Shown: positions 5,292-12,283, counted from the first letter of the stretch. The stretch: 14,245 nucleotides of DNA from Clostridiales bacterium (GCA_004556455.1 SFGY01000024.1:1-14245); one strand, 5' to 3'. Program-made: numbers and translations. The notes: generated by a model not told the origin, from the sequence alone.

Positions 5292-6134
5292 ATGCAGGAA
5301 ACCATAAAGAACATCAATATAGATTTACTAATTCCCTTTGAAAATCATCCGTTTAAGAAAAGAGACGGAATTGAAAACGAAGAACTGACAGAGAGCGTAA
5401 AAGAAAACGGTTTGCTCCAGCCGATAATTGTCCGTTCTTTTTCCGCAGGTACTTTCGAGATTATCAGCGGTCACAGGAGAGTTGAAGTTTGTAAAGAATT
5501 GGGAATACAAACCGTTCCGGCAATAGTCAGAGAAATGTCAAAGGACGAAGCGGTAATAGCAATGGTGGATTCAAATTTACAGAGAGAACACCTACTGCCA
5601 AGCGAAAAGGCCTTTGCTTACAAGATGAAATTGGAAGCGATAAAACATCAGGGGAAAACTTCGTGCCAAGTTGGCGCAAAGTCAAGAACAGATGAACAAA
5701 TTGCCGAAACGGTAAAGGATAGTGCAAGACAAGTCCAAAGATATATCCGCTTAACGCACTTAATACCCGAACTGTTGAAACTCGTTGATGAAGAAAGGAT
5801 AGCCTTTACTCCGGCTGTTGAACTTTCGTATCTGCCCGAAAATGAGCAGAAAATATTAGCCGAAGAAATAGAATACACAGATGCCACACCGTCTTTGCCA
5901 CAGGCACAGCGATTACGCAAATTCAGCGAGCAAGGCAAACTGTCCATAGACACAATATTTGCCGTGTTAAGTGAAGAAAAGCCAAATCAAAAAGAACAGG
6001 TCAAATTCAAAACCGAAGATATACGCAAATATTTCCCCAAAAGTTATACAAGCCTGGATATGCAAAAAACAATCATAACACTGCTTGAAAAATGGCAGAG
6101 ACAGCGAGAAAGAAACAGAGGTGAAGCAAGATGA
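5292..6134 (+). CDS. parB: ParB/Spo0J-family protein without a ParA partner
   Basis: This 280-aa protein starts at ATG 5292, with AAGGAGA at 5278-5284. The N-terminal domain contains VKENGLLQPIIVR and the GHRRVE nucleotide-binding box (residues 60-65). DSNLQREHLLPSEKA follows (from about residue 94), which is the ParB box that contacts CTP and starts the central DNA-binding region. A helix-turn-helix region follows (EQIAETVKDSARQVQRYIRL). Family members bind centromere-like parS sites, and many act with a ParA ATPase in partition; others are transcription or replication regulators of plasmids and conjugative elements. No parA is nearby, so the second role, or use of a host ParA, should be considered. 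I saw no obvious parS-like palindrome besides the repeat at 4919-4957. The stop overlaps the next ORF (ATGA). Confidence 0.9.
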   Translation: MQETIKNINIDLLIPFENHPFKKRDGIENEELTESVKENGLLQPIIVRSFSAGTFEIISGHRRVEVCKELGIQTVPAIVREMSKDEAVIAMVDSNLQREHLLPSEKAFAYKMKLEAIKHQGKTSCQVGAKSRTDEQIAETVKDSARQVQRYIRLTHLIPELLKLVDEERIAFTPAVELSYLPENEQKILAEEIEYTDATPSLPQAQRLRKFSEQGKLSIDTIFAVLSEEKPNQKEQVKFKTEDIRKYFPKSYTSLDMQKTIITLLEKWQRQRERNRGEAR

Positions 6135-6310
6135 TGACACTAAAAAGCGATAAAACCGGACAAGCCGAATACGATAGGTTTTTAGACTTAATGGCAAAGA
6201 TGTACTTAAAATACGGAGATAAATATCGTTTGGTAACAACGGAAGATATTTTGAGACAATTTCCAAACCGCCAATGCAAGAATCGTAATAGTTCGCAGAA
6301 AGGGGCTTAG
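6131..6310 (+). CDS. Unknown 59-aa protein coupled to parB
   Basis: ATG 6131 overlaps the parB stop (TGA 6132-6134), a common sign of translational coupling. The frame ends at TAG 6308-6310. The product begins MMTLKSDKTGQAEYDRFLDL and continues with KMYLKYGDKYRLVTTEDILR, a compact helical, charged protein; the last 10 residues (KNRNSSQKGA) look unstructured. I know no family for it. Its last 16 bases form the left side of a hairpin at 6295-6321. It lies between parB and the recombinase, so it could be a small regulator of either. Codon use is like its neighbours, which supports it being real. Confidence 0.55.
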   Translation: MMTLKSDKTGQAEYDRFLDLMAKMYLKYGDKYRLVTTEDILRQFPNRQCKNRNSSQKGA

Positions 6311-6321
6311 CCCCCTTCTGC
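6295..6321. terminator. Hairpin at the end of the parB transcript
   Basis: GCAGAAAGGGGC (6295-6306) pairs with GCCCCCTTCTGC (6310-6321), with one mismatch and a 3-base loop. The stop codon of the 59-aa ORF sits at the loop. No T-run follows, so it may terminate weakly or stabilise the transcript end before the recombinase promoter. Confidence 0.45.
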
Positions 6322-6327
6322 CGTACA

Positions 6328-6357
6328 TTGGAATATTTATTCACGTAGCAATATAAT
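6328..6357 (+). promoter_or_regulatory. Likely promoter of the second recombinase
   Basis: TTGGAA (6328-6333), an 18-base spacer and TATAAT (6352-6357) form a plausible sigma-A promoter 27 bases before the recombinase start. It lets the recombinase be expressed apart from parB. Confidence 0.6.
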
Positions 6358-6384
6358 GTAAGCAAATCAGAAAGGAGTTATCGC

Positions 6385-8064
6385 ATGAAAAGGAAAAATT
6401 GCTATATATACACCCGTGTATCAACCTCTATGCAGGTCGACGGTTTCAGCCTTGATGCACAGAGAGAAAAGTTAAGAAGGTATGCTGAATTTCAGGACTT
6501 AAAGATTGCCGGAGAATATTCCGATGAAGGTAAGTCCGGTAAAAATATTGAAGGCAGGCCTGAATTCCAAACTATGCTTAACGACATTTCCGAAGGAAAA
6601 GACAATGTACAATATGTGCTGGTTTTCAAATTGTCTCGATTTGGCAGAAACGCAGCCGATGTACTTAATTCTTTACAACTGATGCAGGATTACGGGGTTA
6701 ATCTTATCTGCGTTGAGGACGGTATTGACAGTTCAAAGGACAGCGGCAAACTTATGATTTCGGTGCTGTCTGCCGTTGCGGAAATTGAACGAGAAAATAT
6801 TCTTGTTCAAACAATGGAAGGCAGAAAGCAGAAGGCTCGTGAAGGCAAATGGAACGGAGGGTTTGCCCCATACGGTTATGACCTTGTTGACGGCGAGTTA
6901 AAAATAGCCGAAGACGAGGCAGAAATTATTCGCATTATCTACGATAAATTCATTCATACTACAATGGGTGCCGGCACTGTTGCAAAATTTTTAAACCGCC
7001 AAGGCTATATCAAAAAGAAACGCCAAAACGGAACATTGGATGCATTTACGGCACATTTTGTAAAGCTCGTGTTGGACAACCCTATTTATTGCGGAAAAAT
7101 TGCTTTCGGGCGAAGAAAAACGGAAAAAATACAGGGTAGCCGTAATGAATATCACGTGGTAAAGCAAGAAGAATATCCTATTTATGACGGTATTCATGAT
7201 GCGATTATCAGCGAAGAAGATTGGCTTTTAGCTCAGGATAAGAGAAAAAAGACAGGTATAAAGAATGAAAAAATATACAATACAGAACATCAGCATTTAT
7301 TGACCGGTATAATTAAATGTCCGGTATGCGGTGCCGGGTTGTATGGCAGTGTCAACCGCAAACGCAAAAAAGACGGAAGTTTTTACAGAGATTATTGGTA
7401 TTACGCCTGCAAACACAGATTGGAATATGACGGTCACAAATGTACTTTCAAAAAGCAAATTCATCAGGAAAAGATAAATGAAGCGGTTGTGGAAGTAATA
7501 AGAAATATCGTTAAAAATTCAAAGTTCGATTCTGCAATAAAAGAAAAATTAGATGCAAGTGTAGATTTATCCAAGTATGAAAAAGAAGAAGCATATTTAA
7601 TGACACAGATAAGACAGCTTAATGCCGCAAAGGAACGACTCGGCTTTCAAATTGACAGGCTCGACTGTTCCGACAGGCATTATGAGCAAAAATTTTGCGA
7701 TATGCAAAATCGTATAAATTCATTATATGATGAGATTGCTGAGGCAAATGAAAATCTTGATACTGTACAAACACAAATCAAGGCTATAAAGGAACAAAAA
7801 ATCTCTCGGAAACGAATATTTGAATTTTTAGAGTTATTTGATATAATATATAATGAATTTACCGAATTTGAGAAGAAAGAATTTCTTCACAGTTTTATAA
7901 AGAAAATCGAGATATATCCCGAACCATTGGAAAACGGCCAAATATTAAAGAGCATACAATTTCGTTTCCCGATATATTATCAAGGGAACGAAGCCGATAT
8001 GTTTATTCCGAATTTCGAAAACACAGTCGAATCCATCGCCGTCCTGGAACGGCCGCAAAAGTAA
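6385..8064 (+). CDS. Large serine recombinase (element integrase), intact
   Basis: ATG 6385 follows AAAGGAG at 6371-6377. The 559-aa product has the full domain order of this family. The catalytic resolvase domain has YTRVSTSMQ with nucleophile S13, FKLSRFGRNAADVLNSL and SAVAEIEREN. The recombinase domain follows (GKWNGGFAPYGY, DNPIYCGKIAFGRR). A zinc ribbon uses C312, C315, C342 and C353 (CPVCG, YYACKHR, GHKC), and a long coiled-coil-rich part spans about residues 380-480, before a beta-rich end with IQFRFPIYYQG. Such enzymes join attP and attB through a Ser-DNA intermediate, and with a directionality factor they excise the element. The gene sits at the right edge of the AT-rich module. Its last 13 or so codons are GC-rich like the chromosome beyond, as if the attachment site lay within them. 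Confidence 0.92.
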   Translation: MKRKNCYIYTRVSTSMQVDGFSLDAQREKLRRYAEFQDLKIAGEYSDEGKSGKNIEGRPEFQTMLNDISEGKDNVQYVLVFKLSRFGRNAADVLNSLQLMQDYGVNLICVEDGIDSSKDSGKLMISVLSAVAEIERENILVQTMEGRKQKAREGKWNGGFAPYGYDLVDGELKIAEDEAEIIRIIYDKFIHTTMGAGTVAKFLNRQGYIKKKRQNGTLDAFTAHFVKLVLDNPIYCGKIAFGRRKTEKIQGSRNEYHVVKQEEYPIYDGIHDAIISEEDWLLAQDKRKKTGIKNEKIYNTEHQHLLTGIIKCPVCGAGLYGSVNRKRKKDGSFYRDYWYYACKHRLEYDGHKCTFKKQIHQEKINEAVVEVIRNIVKNSKFDSAIKEKLDASVDLSKYEKEEAYLMTQIRQLNAAKERLGFQIDRLDCSDRHYEQKFCDMQNRINSLYDEIAEANENLDTVQTQIKAIKEQKISRKRIFEFLELFDIIYNEFTEFEKKEFLHSFIKKIEIYPEPLENGQILKSIQFRFPIYYQGNEADMFIPNFENTVESIAVLERPQK

Positions 8065-8070
8065 AAACCA
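8020..8070. other. Probable right boundary of the mobile region (attR candidate)
   Basis: Composition changes abruptly inside the last codons of the recombinase: up to about 8020 the DNA is AT-rich, and from about 8026 on it is GC-rich and stays so to the window end. Serine recombinase genes often lie directly at one end of their element, with the attachment site at the gene's 3' end. The exact crossover cannot be fixed without the left end or an empty site. Confidence 0.45.
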
Positions 8071-8142
8071 ACCCCGCAGCAGACGGTTGCAGATTATATC
8101 ATCTCCACCCCTCCCCAGTCCCCGCAAACCATCACCCACCAC

Positions 8143-8182
8143 AAAAAGACGGCTCCGCCCATCGGCAGAACCGTCCTTTTTT
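8143..8182. terminator. Bidirectional terminator between recombinase and chromosomal operon
   Basis: GACGG (8148-8152) pairs with CCGTC (8171-8175). The stem is flanked by AAAAA on the left (8143-8147) and six T on the right (8177-8182), so it can end transcription from both sides. It lies between the recombinase stop and the stop of the minus-strand gene at 8193. Confidence 0.7.
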
Positions 8183-8192
8183 GATCTCTATG

Positions 8193-8834
8193 TCACGCCC
8201 CCGGCTCCTGCCGCTCCTTTTTGGCGCGCTTTTTGTTGCCCGCCGCGGTGATCACAATAATCAGCACCACCGCCGCAGCCGCCGCGATCCCGATGATCCC
8301 CCAGTCGCTCATGCCCGTCTTTTCGGGCTGTCCCGGGGCCACAGGTGCCTCTGCGGAAGCCTCCTCCACCGTCACCATCTCACGGTATTCGGCGTAGCGC
8401 TCGGTCAGGGCGGCCACATTCCCGGCGTCGGTCTTCACCACCACCCGGAAATCCATCCCGCTTTCCCCGAATCCGCCGTCCTTGCCCCAGCCGATGGTGA
8501 CCGTCCCGGCAAGCCCGTTTTCCGCCATGTCCCCGGTGATGGCGGCGGCACGCTCCGCCAGTTCGGCGTGGCTGTATTCCCCGGCAAAAAAGGTCAGCGT
8601 GTCCCCGTCGGTCAGGGTGTCCCGCAGCTGCTTTTGACGCGCTTCGGTGTTGTCAGTCAGCAGTATCGCCAAATTTTTCGTTTCGGTATTGTAAAAAACG
8701 CCGGTCACATCCCCGGGATAGCCGTCCTGCTCCCACCCGGAAAACAGCTCATAGCTGGTCAGTGCCATCGCCGGCACCGCCAGCAGAGCCATCATCACCA
8801 CGGCCAGCAGCCCCGCAAAAACTTTCTTCTTCAT
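8193..8834 (-). CDS. Secreted, C-terminally membrane-anchored protein of unknown function
   Basis: This 213-aa protein has a typical signal peptide (MKKKVFAGLLAVVMMALLAV, likely cleavage after AMA at about residue 24). An extracellular domain of about 150 residues follows. A membrane helix comes near the end (about 178-199, WGIIGIAAAAAVVLIIVITA), with a short basic cytoplasmic tail (NKKRAKKER). ATG 8834 is preferred, with AAGGAG 8 bases upstream; a GTG two codons earlier is too close to that site. The frame is open much further upstream, but there it overlaps the phosphatase gene and carries no suitable start. The outer domain recalls TPM-type domains only loosely (signal peptide, compact domain, C-terminal anchor), and I do not assign it. 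It is the second gene of a two-gene operon behind the phosphatase, whose stop overlaps its ribosome binding site. Confidence 0.8.
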   Translation of the reverse strand: MKKKVFAGLLAVVMMALLAVPAMALTSYELFSGWEQDGYPGDVTGVFYNTETKNLAILLTDNTEARQKQLRDTLTDGDTLTFFAGEYSHAELAERAAAITGDMAENGLAGTVTIGWGKDGGFGESGMDFRVVVKTDAGNVAALTERYAEYREMVTVEEASAEAPVAPGQPEKTGMSDWGIIGIAAAAAVVLIIVITAAGNKKRAKKERQEPGA

Positions 8835-8847
8835 CTTCACTTCTCCT

Positions 8848-9303
8848 TTATTTGATGCGGAACTGCCGCAGATAGCCGGTGCAGCCCTCCCGTATTTCCC
8901 GGTACGCCTTTTCAAAATCCCCGGTGTACCACGGGTCGTCAATGTCGTGGGGGTCGTCGGTGTAGTCCAGCAGCAGGTGAATTTTCCCCTCCGGGTCGCC
9001 GCCCGAAAGCCGCAAAAGCCCCCGGCGGTTGCGCTCCTCCATGCACAGGATGTCATCAAAAGCGGCATAGTCCGCCTTGGAAAAGCGCCGTGCCTCATGC
9101 GGGGCGGACCGTATGCCGTGGGAAAGCAGCGTCGCCACCGCCCGGCGGTCCATCGGGTTGCCCTCCTCCTCATCGCTCACGCCGCAGCTGTCCACCCACA
9201 ATGAGTCCCCCCAGCCGGCCGCATTGGCCATCACCCGCATCAGCGTGGCAGCCATGGGGCTCCTGCATATGTTGCCGTGGCACACCAGTAAAACGCTTCG
9301 CAC
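8848..9303 (-). CDS. Low-molecular-weight protein-tyrosine phosphatase
   Basis: This 151-aa cytosolic enzyme carries the signature loop CHGNICRS (C8 nucleophile, R14) right at the N terminus and the general-acid motif DPWY (D123). The length and order are standard for the family. It removes phosphate from tyrosine, or in some members arginine, residues of proteins. The start is GTG 9303, with a strong GGAGGAGGG just upstream and a good promoter at 9342-9370. The gene is first in a two-gene operon with the membrane-anchored protein at 8193. No tyrosine kinase or capsule gene is in the window, so the substrate is open. Confidence 0.93.
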   Translation of the reverse strand: MRSVLLVCHGNICRSPMAATLMRVMANAAGWGDSLWVDSCGVSDEEEGNPMDRRAVATLLSHGIRSAPHEARRFSKADYAAFDDILCMEERNRRGLLRLSGGDPEGKIHLLLDYTDDPHDIDDPWYTGDFEKAYREIREGCTGYLRQFRIK

Positions 9304-9341
9304 CGTCGCTCCCTCCTCCTTGCCTTTCTCGGATGTCCCCC

Positions 9342-9370
9342 ATTATACATCATCCTCCGGTCTTTGTCCA
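9342..9370 (-). promoter_or_regulatory. Promoter of the phosphatase operon
   Basis: On the minus strand TGGACA (9370-9365), a 17-base spacer and a perfect TATAAT (9347-9342) lie 39 bases before the GTG start. Only one base deviates from consensus. Confidence 0.8.
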
Positions 9371-9621
9371 CGTCCGCCCCTCCGGGGAAATACTGCCGGT
9401 TCCCTGCTCCTCCGCACCGACACTCCCACCCCCCAAACTAAAACCCCGCCCTTTCGTTAGATGCTTATTTTGGTATAAGCGATATTTCGGCTCTTTCACT
9501 AAATTTCCGGCTCCTGCTTTGTCGCTATTGTCCCTTGTGATGCCCCATTCTCGCCCGTTTTTCTTTTTTCGCTCTTTTTTTCATTTTGCAGGGGAAAGCC
9601 TTTTCTTTTTCTTATAAAATG
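9371..9621. other. Intergenic stretch without a gene
   Basis: Between the divergent phosphatase and PfkB-kinase promoters I see no coding region. The only notable thing is a pyrimidine-rich, T-run-rich stretch on the plus strand at about 9550-9587. Frames open across it have no ribosome binding site and no protein-like composition. Confidence 0.6.
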
Positions 9622-9630
9622 TGCTACAAT
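9622..9630 (+). promoter_or_regulatory. Extended -10 promoter candidate for the PfkB-family kinase
   Basis: TGCTACAAT is an extended -10 element (TG, one base, TACAAT at 9625-9630). The -35 region is poor. If used, it gives a leader of about 200 bases that contains the whole four-way-junction repeat at 9682-9781. Confidence 0.5.
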
Positions 9631-9681
9631 ACCCCAAAAGGGCACCCTCTCCCCCGCAGGCCCCTGCCCGCCGCAGGATCA

Positions 9682-9781
9682 GCGCCCCGCAGGGCTCCCG
9701 CCCCCCCGCGGGGGGGCGGGAGTACGGGCCCTCCGGGCCCGCCACGGCGGCGCCCCCGGCGCCGCCGCCCCTGCGGGGCGC
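9682..9781. repeat. GC-rich four-way-junction repeat, copy A
   Basis: The outer stem GCGCCCCGCAGGG (9682-9694) pairs perfectly with 9769-9781. Inside lie three hairpins: a perfect 28-base palindrome (9695-9722), CGGGCCC-TCC-GGGCCCG (9725-9741), and a 10-bp stem with loop CCC (9745-9767). Only six bases at the junction are unpaired. The whole could form a cruciform in DNA or a cloverleaf in RNA. It lies in the putative 5' leader of the kinase gene. It has none of the conserved bases of a tRNA. Confidence 0.8.
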
Positions 9782-9840
9782 CCCTCCCCCACCGCACCCC
9801 TGCCACACCCCACCATCCCCCCCAAGGAGGTAACACCGCT

Positions 9841-10770
9841 ATGCCAGGCACCGTCATCATGGGCGTCATCTTCGTCGATATCAAAGGCTTCCCCTTCGGG
9901 AAGTACAACGCCGTCGGCACCAATCTGGGCAGCATCCGCTTCGTCCACGGCGGCGTCGCCCGCAATGTCGCCGAGGACATGGCCCGCATCGGCACCCCCG
10001 TCACCTTCGTCACCCAGGGGGACGCCACCCCCATGAGCCGCGAGGCGATGGAACGGCTGGAGGCGCAGCATATCGACCTCACCCACAGCATCCTCGTGCC
10101 GCAAAACGGCGTCGGTATGTGGCTCGCCGTCATGGATGAAAACGGCGACCTCGCCGGCAGCACCAGCCAGATGCCCGATACCGAGCCGCTGGCAAAATAC
10201 CTTGCGGAACGGGGCGATGAGATCGTCGCCGGTGCGGATAGCGTCTGCCTCGAAATGGATATGCGGGAGGACATCAGCGAGCAGATCGTGGCGCTGTGCC
10301 AAAAGCACAAAAAGGACCTCTACTGCATCTCCGCCAATATGAGCGTTGTCCTGCGCCGCCCCGACCTGCTGCGCCATACCCGCTGCTTCATCTGCAATGA
10401 TATCGAAGCCGAACGGCTGCTGCACCACCCCATCCCCCGCACCGACCTCGAAACTGCCGTGGATACCATCCTGCACTACGGCCGCGGGCTGGGCCTGCGC
10501 AGCATGGTCGTCACCCTCGGCTCCTCCGGCAGCGTTTATTACGACAGCATCACCGGAGAGGCCGGCCACTGCCCCGCCCACCGGGTGGAAATGGTGGACT
10601 CCACCGGCGCCGGGGACGCCTTCTTCTCCGGGGTGGTCTCCGGTCTCACCCGCGGGCTTCCCCTCGCACGGGCAGTCGCCGCCGGGACCCGCCTTGCCGC
10701 CCTCACCATCCAAAGCGACGAGGCCTGCTGCCCCTCCCTCCCGGACTTCTGGCCGGAAATGACCCTCTGA
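9841..10770 (+). CDS. PfkB-family sugar kinase, pseudouridine-kinase-like
   Basis: This 309-aa protein starts at ATG 9841, with AAGGAGG at 9824-9830. It has the ribokinase/PfkB fold landmarks: the N-terminal substrate motif GGVARNVAEDMARIG (residues 37-51) and the C-terminal DSTGAGDAFFSG (from residue 253), whose D259 is the expected catalytic base. It transfers phosphate from ATP to a sugar or nucleoside hydroxyl. Several stretches resemble pseudouridine kinase PsuK more than ribokinase or fructokinase (GSIRFVHGGVARN, YLAERGDEI, VYYDSITGE), as I remember the E. coli protein. No pseudouridine-5'-phosphate glycosidase gene (psuG) is adjacent, so the substrate is not certain. A terminator follows at 10777. 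The gene stands alone between two GC-rich structured repeats. Confidence 0.85.
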   Translation: MPGTVIMGVIFVDIKGFPFGKYNAVGTNLGSIRFVHGGVARNVAEDMARIGTPVTFVTQGDATPMSREAMERLEAQHIDLTHSILVPQNGVGMWLAVMDENGDLAGSTSQMPDTEPLAKYLAERGDEIVAGADSVCLEMDMREDISEQIVALCQKHKKDLYCISANMSVVLRRPDLLRHTRCFICNDIEAERLLHHPIPRTDLETAVDTILHYGRGLGLRSMVVTLGSSGSVYYDSITGEAGHCPAHRVEMVDSTGAGDAFFSGVVSGLTRGLPLARAVAAGTRLAALTIQSDEACCPSLPDFWPEMTL

Positions 10771-10776
10771 CCCCCC

Positions 10777-10803
10777 GCCGCCCTGCCGGGCGGCTTTCTT
10801 TCT
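10777..10803 (+). terminator. Intrinsic terminator of the PfkB-kinase gene
   Basis: GCCGCCC (10777-10783) pairs with GGGCGGC (10788-10794) around a 4-base loop, followed by the T-rich TTTCTTTCT. It starts 6 bases after the stop codon. Confidence 0.85.
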
Positions 10804-10918
10804 GCAGGGGGCGGGCACCGGGGCGCAGCCCCAGCCGCCTGCGGCGGCTGACGCAGGCTCCGCCTGCGTGTTTCGGCTCCGCCGAAACGGGCTGCGCCCC
10901 TGCCCTCTCTCCCCCTGC
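10804..10918. repeat. GC-rich four-way-junction repeat, copy B
   Basis: The outer stem GGGGCGCAGCCC (10820-10831) pairs perfectly with 10889-10900. Inside are AGCCGCC-TGC-GGCGGCT (10833-10849), ACGCAGGC-TCC-GCCTGCGT (10851-10869) and GTTTCGGC-TCC-GCCGAAAC (10870-10888), with only two unpaired junction bases. The base is prolonged by GGGCA with TGCCC (10813-10817 and 10901-10905) and GCAGGGGG with CCCCCTGC (10804-10811 and 10911-10918). It lies between two convergent terminators, so it may not be transcribed. Confidence 0.85.
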
Positions 10919-10941
10919 ACCACCCCTCCCCAAGCGCAAAA

Positions 10942-10973
10942 GGCGCCGGAGGAGCTTTCGCTCCTCCGGCGCC
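10942..10973 (-). terminator. Intrinsic terminator of the AI-2E-family gene
   Basis: A perfect 14-bp stem (10942-10955 with 10960-10973) is closed by a 4-base loop, GAAA on the minus strand, and followed on that strand by TTTT. It begins 23 bases after the stop codon at 10996. Confidence 0.85.
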
Positions 10974-10995
10974 CTCGTTTCTTCGGGTTACCGGT

Positions 10996-12201
10996 TTATT
11001 CCTCCTCGGCCGGGTCGGTCTGCTCGGCAGGCTCCGCCGCCGGGGTCACGCCCGCCGCCTCCTTTTGCGCCACCCGCTTATCGCAGAATTCCCGCACCAA
11101 AGCGTAAATGACCGCAAACGCCGGGATCCCCAGCACCATGCCGGGAATTCCCATCAGGTTGCCGCCGACGGTCAGTGCAAACAGCACCCACATCCCGCCG
11201 ATGCCGATGGAAGTCCCCACCACCTTGGGATAGATGACGTTGCCCTCAAACTGCTGCACCACCACCAGGAAGATGACGAAAATCAGCGCCTTGATGGGAC
11301 TGATGAGCAAAATCAGCAAAGCCGAGGGAATGGCGCTCAAATAGGCGCCCAAAATGGGGATCATGTTGCACATGCCCACCAGAACGCTGATGAGCAGCGT
11401 GTAGGGCATCCCCCCCACAAAGAACCCGATGATGGTGAGCCCCACGAAGCACAGGCTCCCCAGAATACAGGCCTCCACCAGCATCCCGGAAAAGAACCCG
11501 CTGAACGCCCGGTCGATTTTCCGGACGATATACTCGATGCGCTCCCGGACGCTGTCCTTGAAGATGGCGTGCAGCAGCCGGTGGTAGATGTAGTTGAGAT
11601 GCTCCTTGTCCGCCAGAATGTAGATGGCGAAAATAAGCCCCAAAAAGCCGTTGATGATGCCGCTGGCCAGCCCCGCCACAAAGGAGAGCAGCCACGCCGC
11701 CACGCCCCCTACAAAGTTCTTGATGAGGGTACCGGATTGGTTCAGCAGCTCCTCGCCCTGATCCCACAGGTAGCGGATGACCTCGTTTTCCATATCCAGC
11801 TTATCCTCCAGGCCGTTAAAGAAATCTCCGGCCTCGGTGATATAACCGGGGATGTTATTGGCCAGGCTCAAAAGGCTTTCTCCCACCTGCGGCAGGATGA
11901 AAAAGCACAGCCCGGTGATAATTGCCAGCACACCCAAAATGGAGAGCACAATGCAGATGGCACGCTTGCTGCGGCCCAACCGGGGGCTGCGCCGCCACAG
12001 CCCCGCCAGCCACTTGGTTTCCATCGGGCGCATCAGCAGGTTGATGATATAGGCCGTCACCACACCGATGATGACCGGCCGCAAGACTGCCAAAACATAG
12101 CTTCCGGCGCCTGCCACCAGCCCGATATTCGATAGCACCAGATACAGCACGATGGCATAGGTGATCAGTAGTATGCCGTTTTTCAAGGACGGTTGCTTCA
12201 T
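10996..12201 (-). CDS. AI-2E-family membrane protein (PerM-like)
   Basis: This 401-aa integral membrane protein has several hydrophobic helices. There are two near the N terminus (ILLITYAIVLYLVLSNIGLV, VLRPVIIGVVTAYIINLLM), one at ICIVLSILGVLAIITGLCFF, and a cluster in the second half (GFLGLIFAIYILADKEHL, LLISVLVGMCNMIPILGAYL, LLISPIKALIFVIFLVVVQQ, GIPGMVLGIPAFAVIYALVR). The segments NMIPILGAYLSAIP and QQFEGNVIYPKVVG are landmarks of the AI-2E transporter family (PF01594). Members export small molecules or ions; only some have been tied to autoinducer-2 or Na+/H+ exchange, so the substrate is unknown. ATG 12201 is chosen because AAAGGAG lies 7 bases upstream; the frame stays open to 12297, but beyond the promoter -10 box. 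The tail is acidic (TDPAEEE). Confidence 0.92.
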   Translation of the reverse strand: MKQPSLKNGILLITYAIVLYLVLSNIGLVAGAGSYVLAVLRPVIIGVVTAYIINLLMRPMETKWLAGLWRRSPRLGRSKRAICIVLSILGVLAIITGLCFFILPQVGESLLSLANNIPGYITEAGDFFNGLEDKLDMENEVIRYLWDQGEELLNQSGTLIKNFVGGVAAWLLSFVAGLASGIINGFLGLIFAIYILADKEHLNYIYHRLLHAIFKDSVRERIEYIVRKIDRAFSGFFSGMLVEACILGSLCFVGLTIIGFFVGGMPYTLLISVLVGMCNMIPILGAYLSAIPSALLILLISPIKALIFVIFLVVVQQFEGNVIYPKVVGTSIGIGGMWVLFALTVGGNLMGIPGMVLGIPAFAVIYALVREFCDKRVAQKEAAGVTPAAEPAEQTDPAEEE

Positions 12202-12255
12202 GGACTGGCTCCTTTTCATCCTGGTTTTCGGGGCCCCATCGGGCCCGATAAGTCT

Positions 12256-12283
12256 ATTATAGCATCTGCCGGGGGGATGTAAA
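12256..12283 (-). promoter_or_regulatory. Promoter of the AI-2E-family gene
   Basis: On the minus strand TTTACA (12283-12278), a 16-base spacer and a perfect TATAAT (12261-12256) lie about 55 bases before the start at 12201. Together with the ribosome binding site, this argues against the longer open frame being translated. Confidence 0.75.

Noticed and set aside
8835..9173. Upstream extension of the membrane-anchored protein frame
   Set aside because: It overlaps the phosphatase in another frame and gives an arginine-rich stretch. The signal peptide and ribosome binding site show the true start at 8834.
9682..9781. A tRNA or tRNA-like gene, because of the cloverleaf fold
   Set aside because: The stems are too long and GC-rich, the loops are only 3 bases, and there is no anticodon loop, T-loop or CCA-type end. 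The same holds for copies B and C.
9679..10923. A 414-codon open frame on the minus strand
   Set aside because: It lies opposite the PfkB-kinase gene and runs through two structured repeats. The composition is G, A and D rich and not protein-like.
11065..12135. A 356-codon open frame on the plus strand
   Set aside because: It is antisense to the AI-2E-family membrane protein and full of H, Q, D and P. It has no start signals.
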